Notes under the pieces: model-generated
The model's input: the letters and a program-made list of their open reading frames with translations, nothing else
Told to the model about the DNA's origin: nothing
Database searches by the model: none
NCBI GenBank assembly: GCA_030374765.1
Contig: JARGXX010000105.1
Span: 1,860,001-1,924,000, forward strand
From: Agarophyton chilense
Lineage: Eukaryota; Rhodophyta; Florideophyceae; Gracilariales; Gracilariaceae
Reading direction: 5' to 3'
DNA length: 64,000 nucleotides
Position numbers and translations under genes: made by a program
In this document: positions 1 to 13,000 of the stretch, piece by piece
Numbering within the stretch: the stretch's first letter is position 1
How the letters are laid out: every line of letters starts with the position of its first letter

Positions 1-1080
1 TATATTCCGAGAAATGACCAGCATCCGCGTCGCATCTCTGGCTTTTAAACCCGTTCCGTTTCATAAAATTGGACGCCTAACCTGTGCTTGCCGTGAATCT
101 TATCAGTCTCAAAACTTCTCCTCTGGTCGCGGGACTACGCCCCGCAGCGTAACCACTTGTCAAGCTTTTCTCTTGAAAAAGAATAAATTTGTCTCTAAGA
201 CATAGAGAACTCTCCTTAATAATGACTTCTCTGGGAAGAGACTCGCCTTTCATGATGCAAATGCGGTCCATCATGTAATTTGTAAAGCCTTTTTCAATCT
301 GAAGAGAGCGTTCTTTCGACATTAGACAGTATTTGTTCTCTCTACGGGTCCCCATCGGAATTATACTAGCCACCCGGCCTTACGAATACAGTTGTTCAGA
401 GTCGAGCGTGATACAGATTACTCTGGCGCTACTTCGGCCTGGATCTTAAGTTCTATGGTCGTTTCATTATTTTTGGGCTGCCGTTTTAAGTCTTTTGCTT
501 GGAAGTCAAGAAAGGGCTGTGCGACCTTCTTCGGCCTTATTGGGATTCCGCGTCGCTTTTTTGTGATTGAAATGCTATTAGCGTTAGAAAGTATGAGTCC
601 AAAGCAATTCTAAGACTGCAAACGCCGTCTCCGCTCGGACAAAGCACTCTTTTCTCTTAAAATTCTGTCCTCAAACAGTGGAATAGTGGTGATTTAGCAC
701 TTGTGTAAGGTTTCATAAAAGCTATGCAGAATGATTATGGTTTTGTGAAGGTTAGAAATCACACTGGCTTTATTTCGTAACCGGCTTAATTTGGGACGAT
801 GCTACCTCATCCAATAAACCGCCTGCCGCGGACAGCTCGAAAGTCAAGAGATTAGAAGCGCAATGTCCTGGCTATTCTCACAAGCATCTTCTTTTCCCCA
901 AACGCACCAACCGTCTCATGCGAACTGCCGTTCTCGATACATAGACAAACAAACCGCCAGAAAGAACAAACCAAACAAAGAACGTCAGAAAACACCAGAC
1001 GCAGACTCCCATTTCAGGTGCTGGGGAGTATAGTATCAGTTCGAAAGGTAGCAATAATATGTAGTTTATTTCGCTGAAAC
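1..1080. other. No gene recognised
   Basis: No open frame here has recognisable domains, and both strands are broken by frequent stops. The longest is a 98-codon reverse frame at 77-373 that I cannot assign. Probably old intergenic or repeat-derived DNA. Confidence 0.5.
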
Positions 1081-2110
1081 TCCTACCGCATTAAAAACGC
1101 GCAAAATAAAGGATCAAATATGCAACTAGACCACTTCGTTGATCAAACAATACACAAACACGGCCGTCCTCCAATTCTCAGCGAAGCCGTAAACAACTCA
1201 ATTGTCAATAGAGCTCCGCAATTGATGCATGCAGAATGAAGGAAATCATCGGTGAAATAACTGACGACTCCAGACCCAGATACAAAACAGTGATGTCATC
1301 CGATGATACACTAAGGCCCCTCCGGGCACGAAATCGCTTTCTTACGTACAAAAGTGCGAATCAAATGTGACACAAATAATTCGAAGGGGAATATCTCCCT
1401 CAAGTTCGAACCCTTTGCGATACTTTGCATCGACTACAGTGCAAAGAACCAAAAATATTTTCAGACCCGAAAAAGGTCTGGAATGTTGATGAAACCAGTG
1501 TGACTGCGCTATTGTGGATGCAAGTGAATTTCTTCAGTTCCAAAAGAAAGTCATTTTTCCGGCCGACGGCACAACAACTCAGAAAAAGGGAAAGATCCCA
1601 CCTCCGTCATTTCCACCTCCGCTGCTGGCCAAATCAATCCGCCGTTTCGTATGGCAGCTGGCAAAAGGGCCGTGTCATCCTGGATGAACCCTATTGAGCA
1701 ACAAACGGCCGAGTTGCTTTTTATGAGGTGTAAATGGTTGAGCAGCGTCGCCTGGATACTAAGCGTAACTGTCGCTAGATGCACGAAAAAGCGCTCCATA
1801 GATCGGCCAACAATGTCCGCATTTATGTGTCACTTTGCAAAAATTTGTGAGGTGATATGTACCGCAGATTGAAATGCCTCCAACCCTGTGGCTCCTTTAT
1901 CAAACAACGTTTCAAAACCGAAAGAAGAGAACTTCGTGACGCCTTGTTACTTACGGGAGAATTTCCGAACGACAACATCTCTTTGAAACTGAAATTGGTG
2001 GTAGCAGCGTATAGTGTAGCTACCCCAGAAACCATCATCCGCAGTTACAGCGAGGTTGGATTACGAGCAATGGAATTCCAATTTTACAGTAACTTGAATC
2101 CCAAAGTTAA
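1081..2110 (+). pseudogene. pogo/CENP-B-like DDE transposase remnant
   Basis: Remnant of a DNA-transposon transposase of the pogo/Tigger (DDE_1) type, which cuts and pastes its own element. Pieces occur in the expected order but in shifting frames. A basic HTH-like segment with HGRPPILSEA lies near 1150-1185. WNVDETSV, matching the first catalytic Asp block, lies near 1470-1500 in frame 3. VISTSAAGQINPPF, followed by a GKR, lies near 1606-1670 in frame 1. The C-terminal LQPCGSFIKQRFKTERREL block, corresponding to the family's LQPLDV...FK motif, lies near 1878-1935 in frame 3, followed by a TPETIIRSYSEVGL helix region. At least two frame changes and several stops separate them, so it is dead. 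Its end runs straight into the zinc-finger part of the next transposon. Family assignment rests on motif recognition only. Confidence 0.55.
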
Positions 2111-5100
2111 CCATTACGTACCCCACCTTTCACTGCCTGTCTCTACACTCGCGACGACGTGGAGATCAGCAGCGCCGATCATACCGTCTTGCTTCATTCC
2201 CGATTGCTTTTATCGCACAAACTCCCTCTACTCCCTCTCTCAGCATAAAAAACGCTGTCGACACGGCAAAACCTCTAGCCTCTACGTCTTCCAAACCACC
2301 CAGAGCGGTTTCACACTGGCTCCAAGCACCATAAAACCACGCATCCAAACCACCCAAACCGCCTCCGTCCGTGTCTCAAACCGTCCCTCCGATAACGTCC
2401 CACTCCTAGACGACGACTCATATCACTCCAACCAAATCGCTCTCGCAACCAGTTGCGGAGATGCAGCTGATATGCTCTACACCGCTTCCCCATCCGCATC
2501 CCTCCCGAAACTCACCCCTCTTCCTCCGTGAACCACACCCTTCATCAGATGGTCATTTCCATCTCCTCCATCGCCACCAAACTCGGAAAGCGAACCGCAG
2601 ACGAACTCATCCACATCCTAAAAAACCTCTCCTTCTCACTCTCATACTTCCAGAAGTCTATCTCTTTTGCGTCCCAATGCCTACAGATCCACTCTAAACT
2701 ATTCAAGCACGCTGTAGGCTCCATCGGATTTAAAACCTCCATCATCTCAGACGAACTCAAAAAACTCTCCGCAACTTTGTATCTCAAAGATACCATAGAA
2801 GTCCTACACCAGCAACTCCAATTCGCTTCCCACAAAACTTCCTCCTTCCATCCAGTCAGGCAATCTTCCACCACCAATATCTACGCCTTCGACTACCGCA
2901 TGGCTTCCGAACTCGGCTCACACGTCTTCCCCGCAATAAAACAACACATTCTTTACTCCTCAGACCCAGACGTCATATGGCACGAACCCAACACCACCGG
3001 AATGGACTCCTTCATTGGATTCGTATATCTTTACTCAGGCAACTCCTCCACCACTCTCAAAAGCTCGTCCTTCATCTCCTACCCCTTGCACATCACCCTC
3101 CTCAACTTTTCAGACTCCTTTCGCCGCCACTGCCTCTCCCGCGGCTACACCTTCGTCGGTTACATCCCCACTTCATTTAACAACATTTCCTTCCCTCCAG
3201 ACGACGCTTCCATCGGCATCAACCCATTCTCCTACCCAATGGACCGCACAGCTAGTATGGAACACGTTCAGAAGTCTTTCAAAACAATCCTCTACCCCCT
3301 CTGCTCCGCCGATCTGAAAGGGTTCCGCTTCCGCGACGCTGACAGCGTCATCCTTCAATGTCACCCAGTCATGGCAAACAATAGCGCAGACATCCCGGAA
3401 GCAAAGGACATCTTCGCCATTTTCAATGGCACAAAACCAATGAAGCCTTGCCACAGATGCCTCGTTCCATGCCCAGACCTCAACCTCTACAATCTCCCCC
3501 CCATTCCCCGAACGGTCTCTCACACCACTCAAACAAGGCCTTGGCACAAGCAAGTGCTCCAAAACTACGAAAAAGCCCTTCTCTCCTGCAAACCACGCGT
3601 CGCCAGATTGCGAAGAAACCAAGCCACAGAACTCCTCCATTCCGCCTCCTTCTCCTCCTACACCTCCTTTATCGAGTCATACCCAATCCTCAACGTGTCC
3701 CCACTTTTCACTACCTACTCCATCTTCTCCTTCGAACCACTCCCCAACATGCACCTCGGCATCTCAAAGCTCACCAAGCTCGCCACCATCGAAAGACTTA
3801 AGTCCCAAGATAAATTCTCCAAATTCAGTCCCTCACCCTCCACCAGAGTATTCAAGACCGTCCGCACCTCTCTTCTGAATTATGCCAACACCATCCTCGC
3901 GGACATCGAAGTCCGCCTCCCCGCTCCGGGTCTTCATATCGACTTCTCAACTCTCGAAAAGGGTTACTCACTCAACGGCTTCTTCACCCCTGACAGTATC
4001 AAAGAAATACTAGAAGCAAAGGACTACAGAGCACTGGATGTGGTCTTCCCCATCATCGGCGCCTTCTTTGACCGGGGCTGTGATGAAGTTGACATAACAC
4101 CCCTCACCTCCTTCTTCACGCCCTACACCGACCTCGTCATCAACGTGCTCCACTACCACAACTCCTCAGAATGGACACAGACCCGTATTTGCTCCTTGGA
4201 GATTCTCATCAAAAACTTTAAGTCAAACGCTTTCTCCATCCTCGGCCCCTTCCAGGCGTCCAACTTCCGAAAACTCAAGTTCCATCTCCTCGATCACCTC
4301 ATCCCAGACATCAGAAGATACGGAGGCCTCCACTTCGGTGACGCAGGAGTCTATGAACATGCACCCCTCCTCTTCAAAAACCACTACCGCCGCACCTCCC
4401 GCAGAAGGTTAACAGCTCACAGAAAAACAATCGACGCCATCTAACAGTCAGAAAACATCCGCAACTCCATCTCCACCTCCACCTCCACCTCACACGCCAC
4501 TCTTTCTCCTCCACCTCGACAGCCCGGCATGGTCTGTGATGGCTTCACTATCCTACTCCACCACTTCACCACCGCCAACAAGTACCTCCACTTCCATCGT
4601 CGTTCCACAATCTCCTCTCTCTCACACATCTTCTTCGCTTTCACCGTCTCCTTCATCAACCAAATCCCTCGAGACGCCCTCTGCGCTTTCCTTAAACTAT
4701 GCCTCGACACCCTCGGCCTCTCCTTATCCTCTTCTCATCTTCACAATCTCGAGTTCATAGTCGGCAACTCAGATTTCGTTCGCAGCGGTTTCAACACTTC
4801 CTTACGTGATTACGACTTCCACTTCAATTCCATCCGTTCATCAGAGCAAAGCGTCCCTCTCCTCCAGCACGTCCTCGCGACCCCCTCTTTCGATCCATCC
4901 AAGTCACCCAAATTCTCCTACATCTTGGTCTCCGGTACTCCCCCAAAACACTGCACCTTCCCCACCACTTGGATCTGAAAACTTCTAGCCTTTATCCGGT
5001 TTGACTCCAAAGAAAGCGACTCAAACGATGAAGAGTATGCCTTGGTACGCTTCTTCGAGGTCACCAAGCCCGTCGACCTCGTCGACCGCACCCTTAACTG

Positions 5101-5365
5101 CTTCTCTCTTCGTTGGGCCACAGATGATGAAATCGACTACACCCTCTCCCCCCATCACACCAATCTCTCTAACAACGTCTTCCCGTGGTTGGGTCTCATC
5201 CCCTTTTTCTCCATCAAAGGTTCAGTTCACGTTGTCCGCCAAACTTATCCCTCCAAGTCCTTCTTCCCTTCCCTCCACTGGCGATTCCACCGCTTCTACG
5301 TTAACAGATTCTACAGAAACCCACGTGCTTGTGCATACGTCTGCACCCAAAGCGAACACATTTGA
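2110..5365 (+). pseudogene. Plavaka-like (CACTA superfamily) transposase, decayed
   Basis: Transposase of the Plavaka group. An N-terminal C2HC-type finger (C-x4-C-x12-H-x4-C, near 2190-2258) is in frame 3. The main body is in frame 2 from 2471 to 5365. That frame shows the family's FVGYIPT block (about 3150-3175), a CHRCLVPC zinc motif (about 3448-3472), LPNMHLGISKL near 3745, and a KLKFHLLDHLIPDIRRYGG block with EH and YRRTSRR (about 4270-4410). It ends with the C-terminal FFEV, LRWATDDE and NRFYRNP blocks (about 5055-5320). Only two in-frame stops, TAA at 4442-4444 and TGA at 4976-4978, interrupt about 965 codons. The finger and body are in different frames, from an intron or a shift near 2470-2530. 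No ATG decides the start. The size of the body suits the family, so decay looks recent or slow. Confidence 0.65.
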
Positions 5366-5430
5366 ACTTCACATCCATAACACTGAGCATCTTCTCACAA
5401 GCATTAAACACATTTTCTGCCCAGTCTCAT

Positions 5431-7971
5431 TCAATCACTCTGCAAACTTTCTCCTAACTCGTCTTCTCCTTCTTGTAGCATTGCATAATCTTTTTCTCCA
5501 TGAACAGAACTTGCCACAACCTCCGGATGGCATCGTAGTTGCTCAAACTCCATGTCATTCGGCCTGCAACTACCTACGTAAAAGTCCGCCACGTATCCCA
5601 GGTAGTCCGTGAACTCGCTCATGAACACTTCTTCACTAACTGCAAAATACAGCATTTGCTTCGAAGGCATCCATAGTTGAACAGTCCCAGCACACTGCGA
5701 ATTCCTAAACACATGCCTCGGTTCCTCTCTACTCACCCCCCTGTGCTCCAGTTCCTCCCTGCATATCTCCTTCAACTTCCCACGCTACATCTCTAAAATT
5801 CCTTCTACAGCCAGCGGAAGGTACTTTGAAAACAAATTCGTGAACAGTATATGCCGTCTCCCACCTCTTCCACCATCACAGTCCATCGCCCGCACCACAG
5901 ATGCAATCCACACATCCAGGCGCCCCAGCTACCCAACGCTCCCATCCACATACATATACCCTTCCTCCGTTTCCCGCGACCGTTGCTGCACGTCGTACCC
6001 AAGCAACTCCCTCAGCAATTGAAAACTCACTCCGTTTCGGAGGTACATGTAATCAGGCTCAACCTCATACTTCTACGACGACACACCAAACCCAGAGAAA
6101 CATTTCTCTTCTACTTTCCTCATCCTCCATGTCGACAACACTTCATTCCCACCAATATCCTTCTGTAGTAGCTTCTGAAGCGCCTCCTGCACCTTCAACA
6201 CGTACCTCCTCTGCATTTCGTTGTCCTCTCTTTGTCTAGGACGCCTAGCTATCAAATTATAATCAGTTCTAAAAACAGCTTCTCCCTCGCATTCCGCTTT
6301 CGTACGCCCACAACATCGCTCAAAGCCTGCTTTACCCTCTTCCTTAAAGAAGCATCCTTCATCAACTTCTGCCTACACTCCTCCTCCTTCCCCAACGACC
6401 GTAATGATGCCCACATCTGCCTCCCCAACTGCGTACTCTACACATTGTACAATCATGCCTCACTTCCTCCCTTCACCGACGAAGTATACGGTTTCATCTA
6501 TCGTGCTACCTCCATCAGACATCGTGGAAAAATATCTTCCCCTTCCATAACCATCACGCTTTCCTCCCACTCTTATCCCACAACCTTACACTTATTCACC
6601 CAGTTCTTGGCCTCAGCACCCGACAGACACAGCGCTGACGTCTCACTCTTCGCATACTGAAGGACACTTTCATACACATTCTTCGCCACCCCATCGAAAA
6701 ATTCATCCACTTCTATCTCATGTCGCATTCTACCACCTCTCTTCAATACATTCGAATTCCCTTCTTTGTTCTTCACCGCCTGCCGTAACGATTTTTAAGA
6801 AGTTAGTGATCGCTCACCTCCTTCCCAAGCCGTTGGATCTCTTCCTGGTCCAACCTCAGACTTATCTTCAAGCTCTAACAATAATCCCTCGCACTATGTA
6901 GCTCCCCCTTCAACCTACCCATCTTCGTAAGCAGTTCATTCCATGTGGCATTCGATTGCCCTACACACTGCACACCGCCAGTCTCTTCATGAGGGTCCCT
7001 AAACCCAGTTTCCTTCTCGGAATCATCCCCTGGTCCCGTTCTCTTCTCATACCCCATGAAGACCCTCTATCTACTCTTTTCCTTCTCCACCCCAGCTCCC
7101 TTATCATATCCTGTCCCCTCTCTCCAGACCCCTGTGCGACGGGATGCACGCAGTCCTCCTATTCTACTGGTACCTCGATTTTGTTTTCTCCATCTCCGTT
7201 TTCTCCCACTCTCTTCGTAAACCCATCACCCCGATCCCGTGGTCGATGAACACATCCTAAACGCCTTGTTCCCACCTTACTTGTCTCACTCGTTGCCCGC
7301 TCAGGGAGTCCTGAACCTCGACTTGAAAACCTCCCGTCCGCCGGCACAACCTTTTTCGGAACGCAGTTTTCACAGTTCTTGTTCCAGGCGATGCTCTCGT
7401 GGCTTTCGTCGCCTCTTGCGCGGCCCTTCGCGTAACTTTCGGCAGCTTGCTGGTGTTGGCTACAGCAGTTACGCCCGTACAATCTGGTACGAAGTCCTGC
7501 TCCCTTCCCTCTTCATACTCATCCTGCTTACACTTATATTGCGCCTTCTTCGACGGTTTCCTGCGCTCCATATGAGTATCTTCCGCAGAATCCCTCAGCG
7601 GCGGCTTCAGCTTTGCGCTCGGGTTCTTCTTCAGCTTCTCCTTCAGCTTCGGCTTCGACTTCGGCTTAGGGGTGTTTAGAGTGAGGGGTTCCTCTCCCTT
7701 TTGTGCGGGTTTCGTGGCAAGGAGCTCACTCTGAGTGGTTTCCGTGGCCGTGCAGGACGTTTTTGCGTGTGTTCCAGGTTTATCTCTGGCACACGCTGCA
7801 CGTCCCGGAGTCTTCGAAGATAATCCACTTTGCTGCGCCCGCCGTTGACTCCCACCTTACCCAGTGCTTCTTCTCTTCGTAGTAGCGGCTTCCTGTACCC
7901 GAGCCGTCCACCTGAGAAAACCAGTTGAGGTAGTCCGCTTCGTTGTACGCGTGGGTGCCGCCTTGGACCGC
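5431..7971 (-). pseudogene. Second gene of the Plavaka-like element, decayed, unknown function
   Basis: Reverse-strand protein-like sequence runs from about 7971 down to 5431, convergent with the transposase. The N-terminal part reads with NEADYLNWFSQVDG, KKHWVRWES and KWIIFEDSGTCSVCQR, an aromatic-rich domain ending in a Cys pair. A Lys/Pro-rich segment follows near 7570-7690 (KPKSKPKLKEKLKKNPSAKL). After that comes helical sequence, and a C-terminal section (6255 to 5431) with VEPDYMYLRNGVSF, YLPLAVEGILE and FTDYLGYVADFYVGS in one frame broken by three stops. At least three frame changes occur upstream of 6255. I do not recognise the family. By position it could be the accessory, DNA-binding partner that CACTA-type elements often carry. 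That role is inference. Confidence 0.4.
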
Positions 7972-8909
7972 GTTTATTTATACAAAGAGACGGAAACTGA
8001 ATGAGAGAAAGAGGGAGGGACACGAAACAGAAGAGAGAGACGAGAAAAAGAACGAGAATGAGAGTGTGACTGTTGGAGAGGGCGAGAAAGGGTCTTGCTA
8101 CGGCGTCGCCTAGATGGATTAAGAACCGTGGAGTGGAAGCTCGCTTTCGCGGTTTCTGAAAATTTGGGAGATTTTTTTTCACCACCCGCTCTGTGTACCA
8201 TTGCGCTATCCAAGCATTCAGGCCTCTTCAAACCAAATACGCTTCTTCTTCTTCTGTTTTTATGTGAACCGATATGCTTGTTTCTGGTGTAACGTGGGGT
8301 TCGTGAAAGGAAACCCCAGTACCTATAATGCTTCTTTGACAAACTATCTACTATTTTTCAGCCTCTTTTCAATCACCGAGCTTTATTTCGTTACGAAAAA
8401 CCGCGTCAGGTCTTAAAGATAATCTCATCTGCGTGAGCATTTCGCTACAGATAATCATCTCGAACTCTGTATCGCAACAGAGACGAATGGTTTGTCGAGC
8501 GCAGTACTTCGTAGGCTTTATAGGGAAACTGATGAATTTCATGGGACTGTTGTTCTCTCAGAAAGACCTTCTTCGCTTCTCGTCGGCGTCCACGAACCCA
8601 TGGGAAAGGAGAATCTCGTACCAGCGTACGAACTGTTAGACCGTAGAGAAGAAAATGAAGTTACCACCGGGACGCAAAAGTTCCCAAATTCATGTTTTCA
8701 TATCCTCATCGCTGATTTCATCATATTCGCTATGGCGGATATCACACGGAGGATCCGTGAGAACGAGCTGTACTTTCCCTTCGGGAGATTCATTCGACGA
8801 CACCACAGTTCAATGGGCTACTCTGACCACTGAAGTGTCCACGCAGAGCATGGAGATCCCCTGCTATACGGTATCAACAACGAGCTGTAGAACTGCCTCA
8901 ATTGCTGTA
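7972..8909. other. No gene recognised; purine-rich tract
   Basis: The forward strand at about 7984-8095 is GA-rich (runs of gagaaag and gagggag). It sits just upstream of the reverse-strand gene, where a promoter or 5' leader would lie, and a TATAAATAAA-like string occurs on the reverse strand near 7974-7984. A forward open frame at 8492-8833 looks mildly protein-like but matches nothing I know. Confidence 0.35.
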
Positions 8910-10000
8910 TCAATCGAAACTTGGGGGAATGAGAATATTCCTAGATTTGCTATCCATGGGACCTTCGGCAACTATCATCTCTCTGTCACTGTCGCTGTCG
9001 TAAACCACGGAAGAAGTCACTTTGGACGGCTCTCCAACCTCCTTACCTACGGCGATGACACTTCCTGTTCCGTGAGACTCTGAGACCCCTGCGACTTGGT
9101 GTGATGAAGACATTATGGGGGAGGGTACTCTCAATACGTTTTTATTTTTTGCAGCGGAGTTTACCGTTGTCGTCATTTCCGAGGAAAAGGCCTGGAAACG
9201 GGCTGGGATAGCGTTCCCAACAGCTTCAAGGGTGTCCATTAGAGTCTATGGCATATTGGGTTTCAATTAGTAATGAAAGTTGTGTAGAGCCACATTGCCC
9301 AGGTCTGCTGAGAATTTGCGGCCGAGCTCCCGCATCTTGGCGTCTACGGATTTGGAGAAGGCCACAGCCCATGAAACAACTTCATCTGCAATAGTGGTTG
9401 GTTTCATATCCGTCCCCAGAGTGTGGTAAACTGTCGTCAGGCTGTACCCTTCGGAGTAGGATTTGATGGTGGAGAGGGTAAGAGCGTCCATGTCGAAGAA
9501 AAGATATGGGTGAAGAAGCTGATCGCAGTCATAGAATCCGAGAGAGACTTCGAAGCTATTCTATGCGTGACAAACCATCTGAACGCTGTACGCCCAACGC
9601 TGAGCGTGAGTACGGTTGGACATGACGTAGTTATCGAGGATCTTGGGGGCATTCTCTTTGGATCCCTTAACATTACGCTTCTTAGTCGCCGATTTAGACC
9701 TTTCGAGAACGATTTTCTTTACCATCGCCATGTACACGAGCTGCTGGAAACGGGTGGTATCAAGGGGTTCGAAGGAACCTCATTTGGAACAGCGGACTTC
9801 ATCGAACTCTGGTTTGAAAAGCTCGTTCTGGAAGACGCGAGTGACGAAACAGTTTCCAGGCCCTCTGGCGGGAGGGATGCTCCACTCGAAGAAATCGCAT
9901 ACTTTCCTATCGTTGGAACTCTCGCATAGGCCCATGGCGTGCGCTTATCGAGTACGCTTACCCCAGTTGCAAATCTCAGTCCACCTAATGCCCTACTGAG
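8910..10000 (-). pseudogene. Decayed gene with GRF-like zinc-finger signature
   Basis: One reverse frame stays protein-like from about 10000 to 8910 with four in-frame stops (reverse TAA at 9945-9947, TAG at 9561-9563, TAA at 9267-9269, TAG at 9246-9248) and no evident shift. The first part reads EICNWGKRTR, then CESSNDRKVCDFFEW, which resembles the C...C-x-F-F-x-W end of GRF zinc fingers, and then RCSKCGSFEPL, another Cys pair. Further on are a basic helix (VLERSKSATKKR), VVSWAVAFSKSVDAKMREL, and a Ser/Asp-rich tail with VVYDSDSDREM. GRF fingers bind nucleic acid in topoisomerases, nucleases and many repeat-encoded proteins. It could be a host gene or a transposon passenger; its multiple stops favour a repeat relic. 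Confidence 0.45.
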
Positions 10001-13000
10001 GTATTCTGGCAGGGATGAATGGCTGATGTATGCAGCAAGGTTAATTGAAAAAAGGAAATTAATTGGATGAATGAGGTTACAAATAAGAAGGAAATCCATT
10101 GGTAGAATGAGGTTACGTAGAAGCAATCTCATGTTGTGGACATCGGACCGGTAGCTTTTCAGATACGACGTCCACAGTCGCGAGATCTTCACCCGCACAT
10201 TGTTAAACTCCGTTGAAATTCCCTAGCAGTTCTGAGATCTTCCAGACATGCGAAAGCAGTTTTTCTGCATTGAAAATGAACAAAAGAAATTTCGGGTAAA
10301 GAACGGAGTGACCGGCTCTGATCCTAGTCGTTACCGTCTCATATGCAAGGAACCAATCCATGTCATTTGTGGCACATCACCGGTCCCAATAATAATGGAA
10401 AAGTACGGTACAGACAAGTCCTTAGAAGGCTGCGTCGTTTGTAGTGGGTGTAAAAATCCAGGCAGCGCAAGTGGCGGAGCGAGAGTTTTGTGCAGTGCCA
10501 CTGAGGGTAAGCAAAGATGAGAAAAAACAGATGGTCAGAACTCAATTAGAGTCGTTGGAGGACCAATTCCATCCGATGTGAAGCATTGGTATATGTTGAG
10601 ACTCGAGACTCTCCGGAAAGGAGAGTTTTTAATGAGCACGTGCACTACTTGTGCGTTGCCGGAAATCCTCGTGCCGAAAGATCTGAATGTGATCGTGCTA
10701 GCTTCATTCTCCCAAAAACTCCGCACAAGGTATACTGCACCGACACTCAGCTTGTGATTGACAAGCGTCGAAAAATGCGGAAAAGGTCCGCAAATACCGT
10801 GCCAGACACAGAGGAAAGGATAATCGCAACGCACGACGTCGATAACAGGAGAAAAGAGATCAACACGATACTTATTCTGCTCGCAATGCCTCTTCAAAAA
10901 GTATAATTAAGGGACACAACCAAACACCAAGGGTATTAATTACACGGGCTGGAAGCAGACGAGGCGCTGATGACGCTCATCATCTGCAAGTTGTGTATCA
11001 CTTTCACACGGTTACAGACCTCTATGAAGTTCGGCGAAGCTTTCACAAATACACTGCATCAAAGCTTCTTGAACACGAAAAGAAGAAAATCGTTGAGTTG
11101 CAGGCCGACGGGGAAAGGGGACGTCAACTAATGTTGGTAACCGAAGGAATCAAAGCGACGGAGGCCGGGAAAATGCCGTAGAATTGTTACTGACATTGAT
11201 GATTCTCCTAAAGAAGATCCATTATGCAAGAATATTGCAACTGTTGTTTCACTCGGAGTGCATGGGGTTTGTGTGAAAGCTTTGGTGTGTTTCCGTACCA
11301 CCATTACCACCCGAACCAGTAACAGCAGCAGCAGCGACCACAGCAAGCGCAGTTGTATGCGTGGGTGTCTAGGCATCATCTTCTCACCCTCGCCTTTCCA
11401 TACTCAATGTCATTCAGATGCAAAATCACCGGTTACAATTGTAAAATCAATGCTAGCATCCCGTCGAGTACTTCCAACCTACTATATTCGCGCGCACTGC
11501 AACCGACATCATTCCTACTTTCTGCGACCCAGCAAAGTCTGTCGGCACCCGTGCCAACCACAGTCTCATTCTACGGCACCAGTCTGCTGCGCAACGTCTT
11601 CGCCATATGCATCTGCGTCACAGTTTTTCTAATCGATGTATCTGCGTCACCGTTTCTATACTCGCCGTTGCAAACTGGTAAGTTCCAGAACAGGGGGCCA
11701 GCAGCGCTTTCTCTCGTTTTTGAAGGCATTTACTCAATTCCGAGCTCAAGTGGCTTCTTTTCGATTCTTTTCTGTGCATTCGTCGTCGTCCACAGCGCTT
11801 TCCGTCGACTCCCGATTCCCTTCTTTTTCTAGAGCCTTTAATCTTTCATCCTTCGTTACTCCCTCCTTTGGGCGTTGAAAATTGGAATCGGAACGAAATC
11901 CTGCTGGCGTCGTTGTGTGAGAGGAGGGAGGGAACAATTTCTTATATCCCTCGCAGCGGCACAAGAATAATTGTCGTTGAGTTCGTTCCCCATACACACA
12001 GAGACCTGAACAGCGCTAGATATTCACTGTAAAGAGATGCGTTTCTTCCTTTCCCCGACCATAGACCTTTAGCGAAAGATGAGAATCGTACAGGACACGC
12101 TCCATATAAGGAATCTGCAGAGGTTGTATCGAATAGCTTCAATCCCTCTTTCACAGCAGTGCTACTGGTTTTAGCTATTCTTTAGCTCCTCAGTACACAC
12201 TTGTGCGCCAGATCAATACATCTTCGATGCGATCGCGACTCGCCAGCAATTGTCAACTAGAATATCCGAAGAACACGGCTCAGTTGCCACGATACCCACG
12301 ACAGTTGAGGTATTCCCAACACCAACCCAAGCGCGGCAAACTGTGGGCATGTCGGAGTTGAGAGAAATATCGTAGCGTGCGAAAAATAGAAAGCCCTGTG
12401 GCACAGCGAGGACAGCAACGACTACGCTTGGGGGCAGTTCCCCCCGCCAGGAAGGGGTGGGCAGCATTAGTAGTCATATCATCGCCTTCATCATCACCCA
12501 CACCTCTGCTGCCTCCCCAAAAGAGAAAGTCAGTGCGTGGGGAAGGTGCGCTCCATATGTGGACTATGACCGATCTCCTCAATTCAAGATTCGAGGCCTA
12601 TGGAGAGCATTTCTGTCTTAGTTTAACGGCTTGTTGCGGGTGGAAGCGAGCACCCAAACGTGTATAGTTCCGTATCTATCGGTGTTCATCATCGCTTGGT
12701 TTCCGCCTCTTCGTTTCTTCCAATTTAAATTGGAAATCCACGATCTGCCCTGCAAAATCTCGTCACACGGAAAAGACTGAGGTTGGAGCAAAGGCAAACG
12801 CGTACGACAAACGTGCGTAGAGAAACGAAACAGAGATACAAGAGGCGTCGGGATACATGGGGGCCAGCGTGAGTGTAATGGAGAGGATTGGCTGACGGGA
12901 AATATTGAGGTGGTGTATTTAGCGCACAGGAAGGTAGGTAAAGTCGATCTTCAACACAAAGATGGAATCAGCAACCGCCCAAAGTGTGTCGCCGGAGGTG

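Larger units (their letters stand above)
2110..7971 (+). mobile_element. Decayed Plavaka/CACTA-like DNA transposon, two convergent genes
   Basis: I infer one element containing a forward transposase gene (to 5365) and a reverse-strand second gene (7971 down to 5431) that meet tail to tail. Two-gene organisation is usual in CACTA-superfamily elements. I could not recognise terminal CACTA-type inverted repeats or a target duplication, so the outer limits are set by coding content only. The element appears to have landed next to or within the pogo-like remnant on its left. Confidence 0.5.

Noticed and set aside
3015-3801. Several Pro/Ser/Thr-rich frames overlapping the Plavaka-like transposase
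   Set aside because: They are out-of-frame shadows of the C-rich transposase coding sequence.
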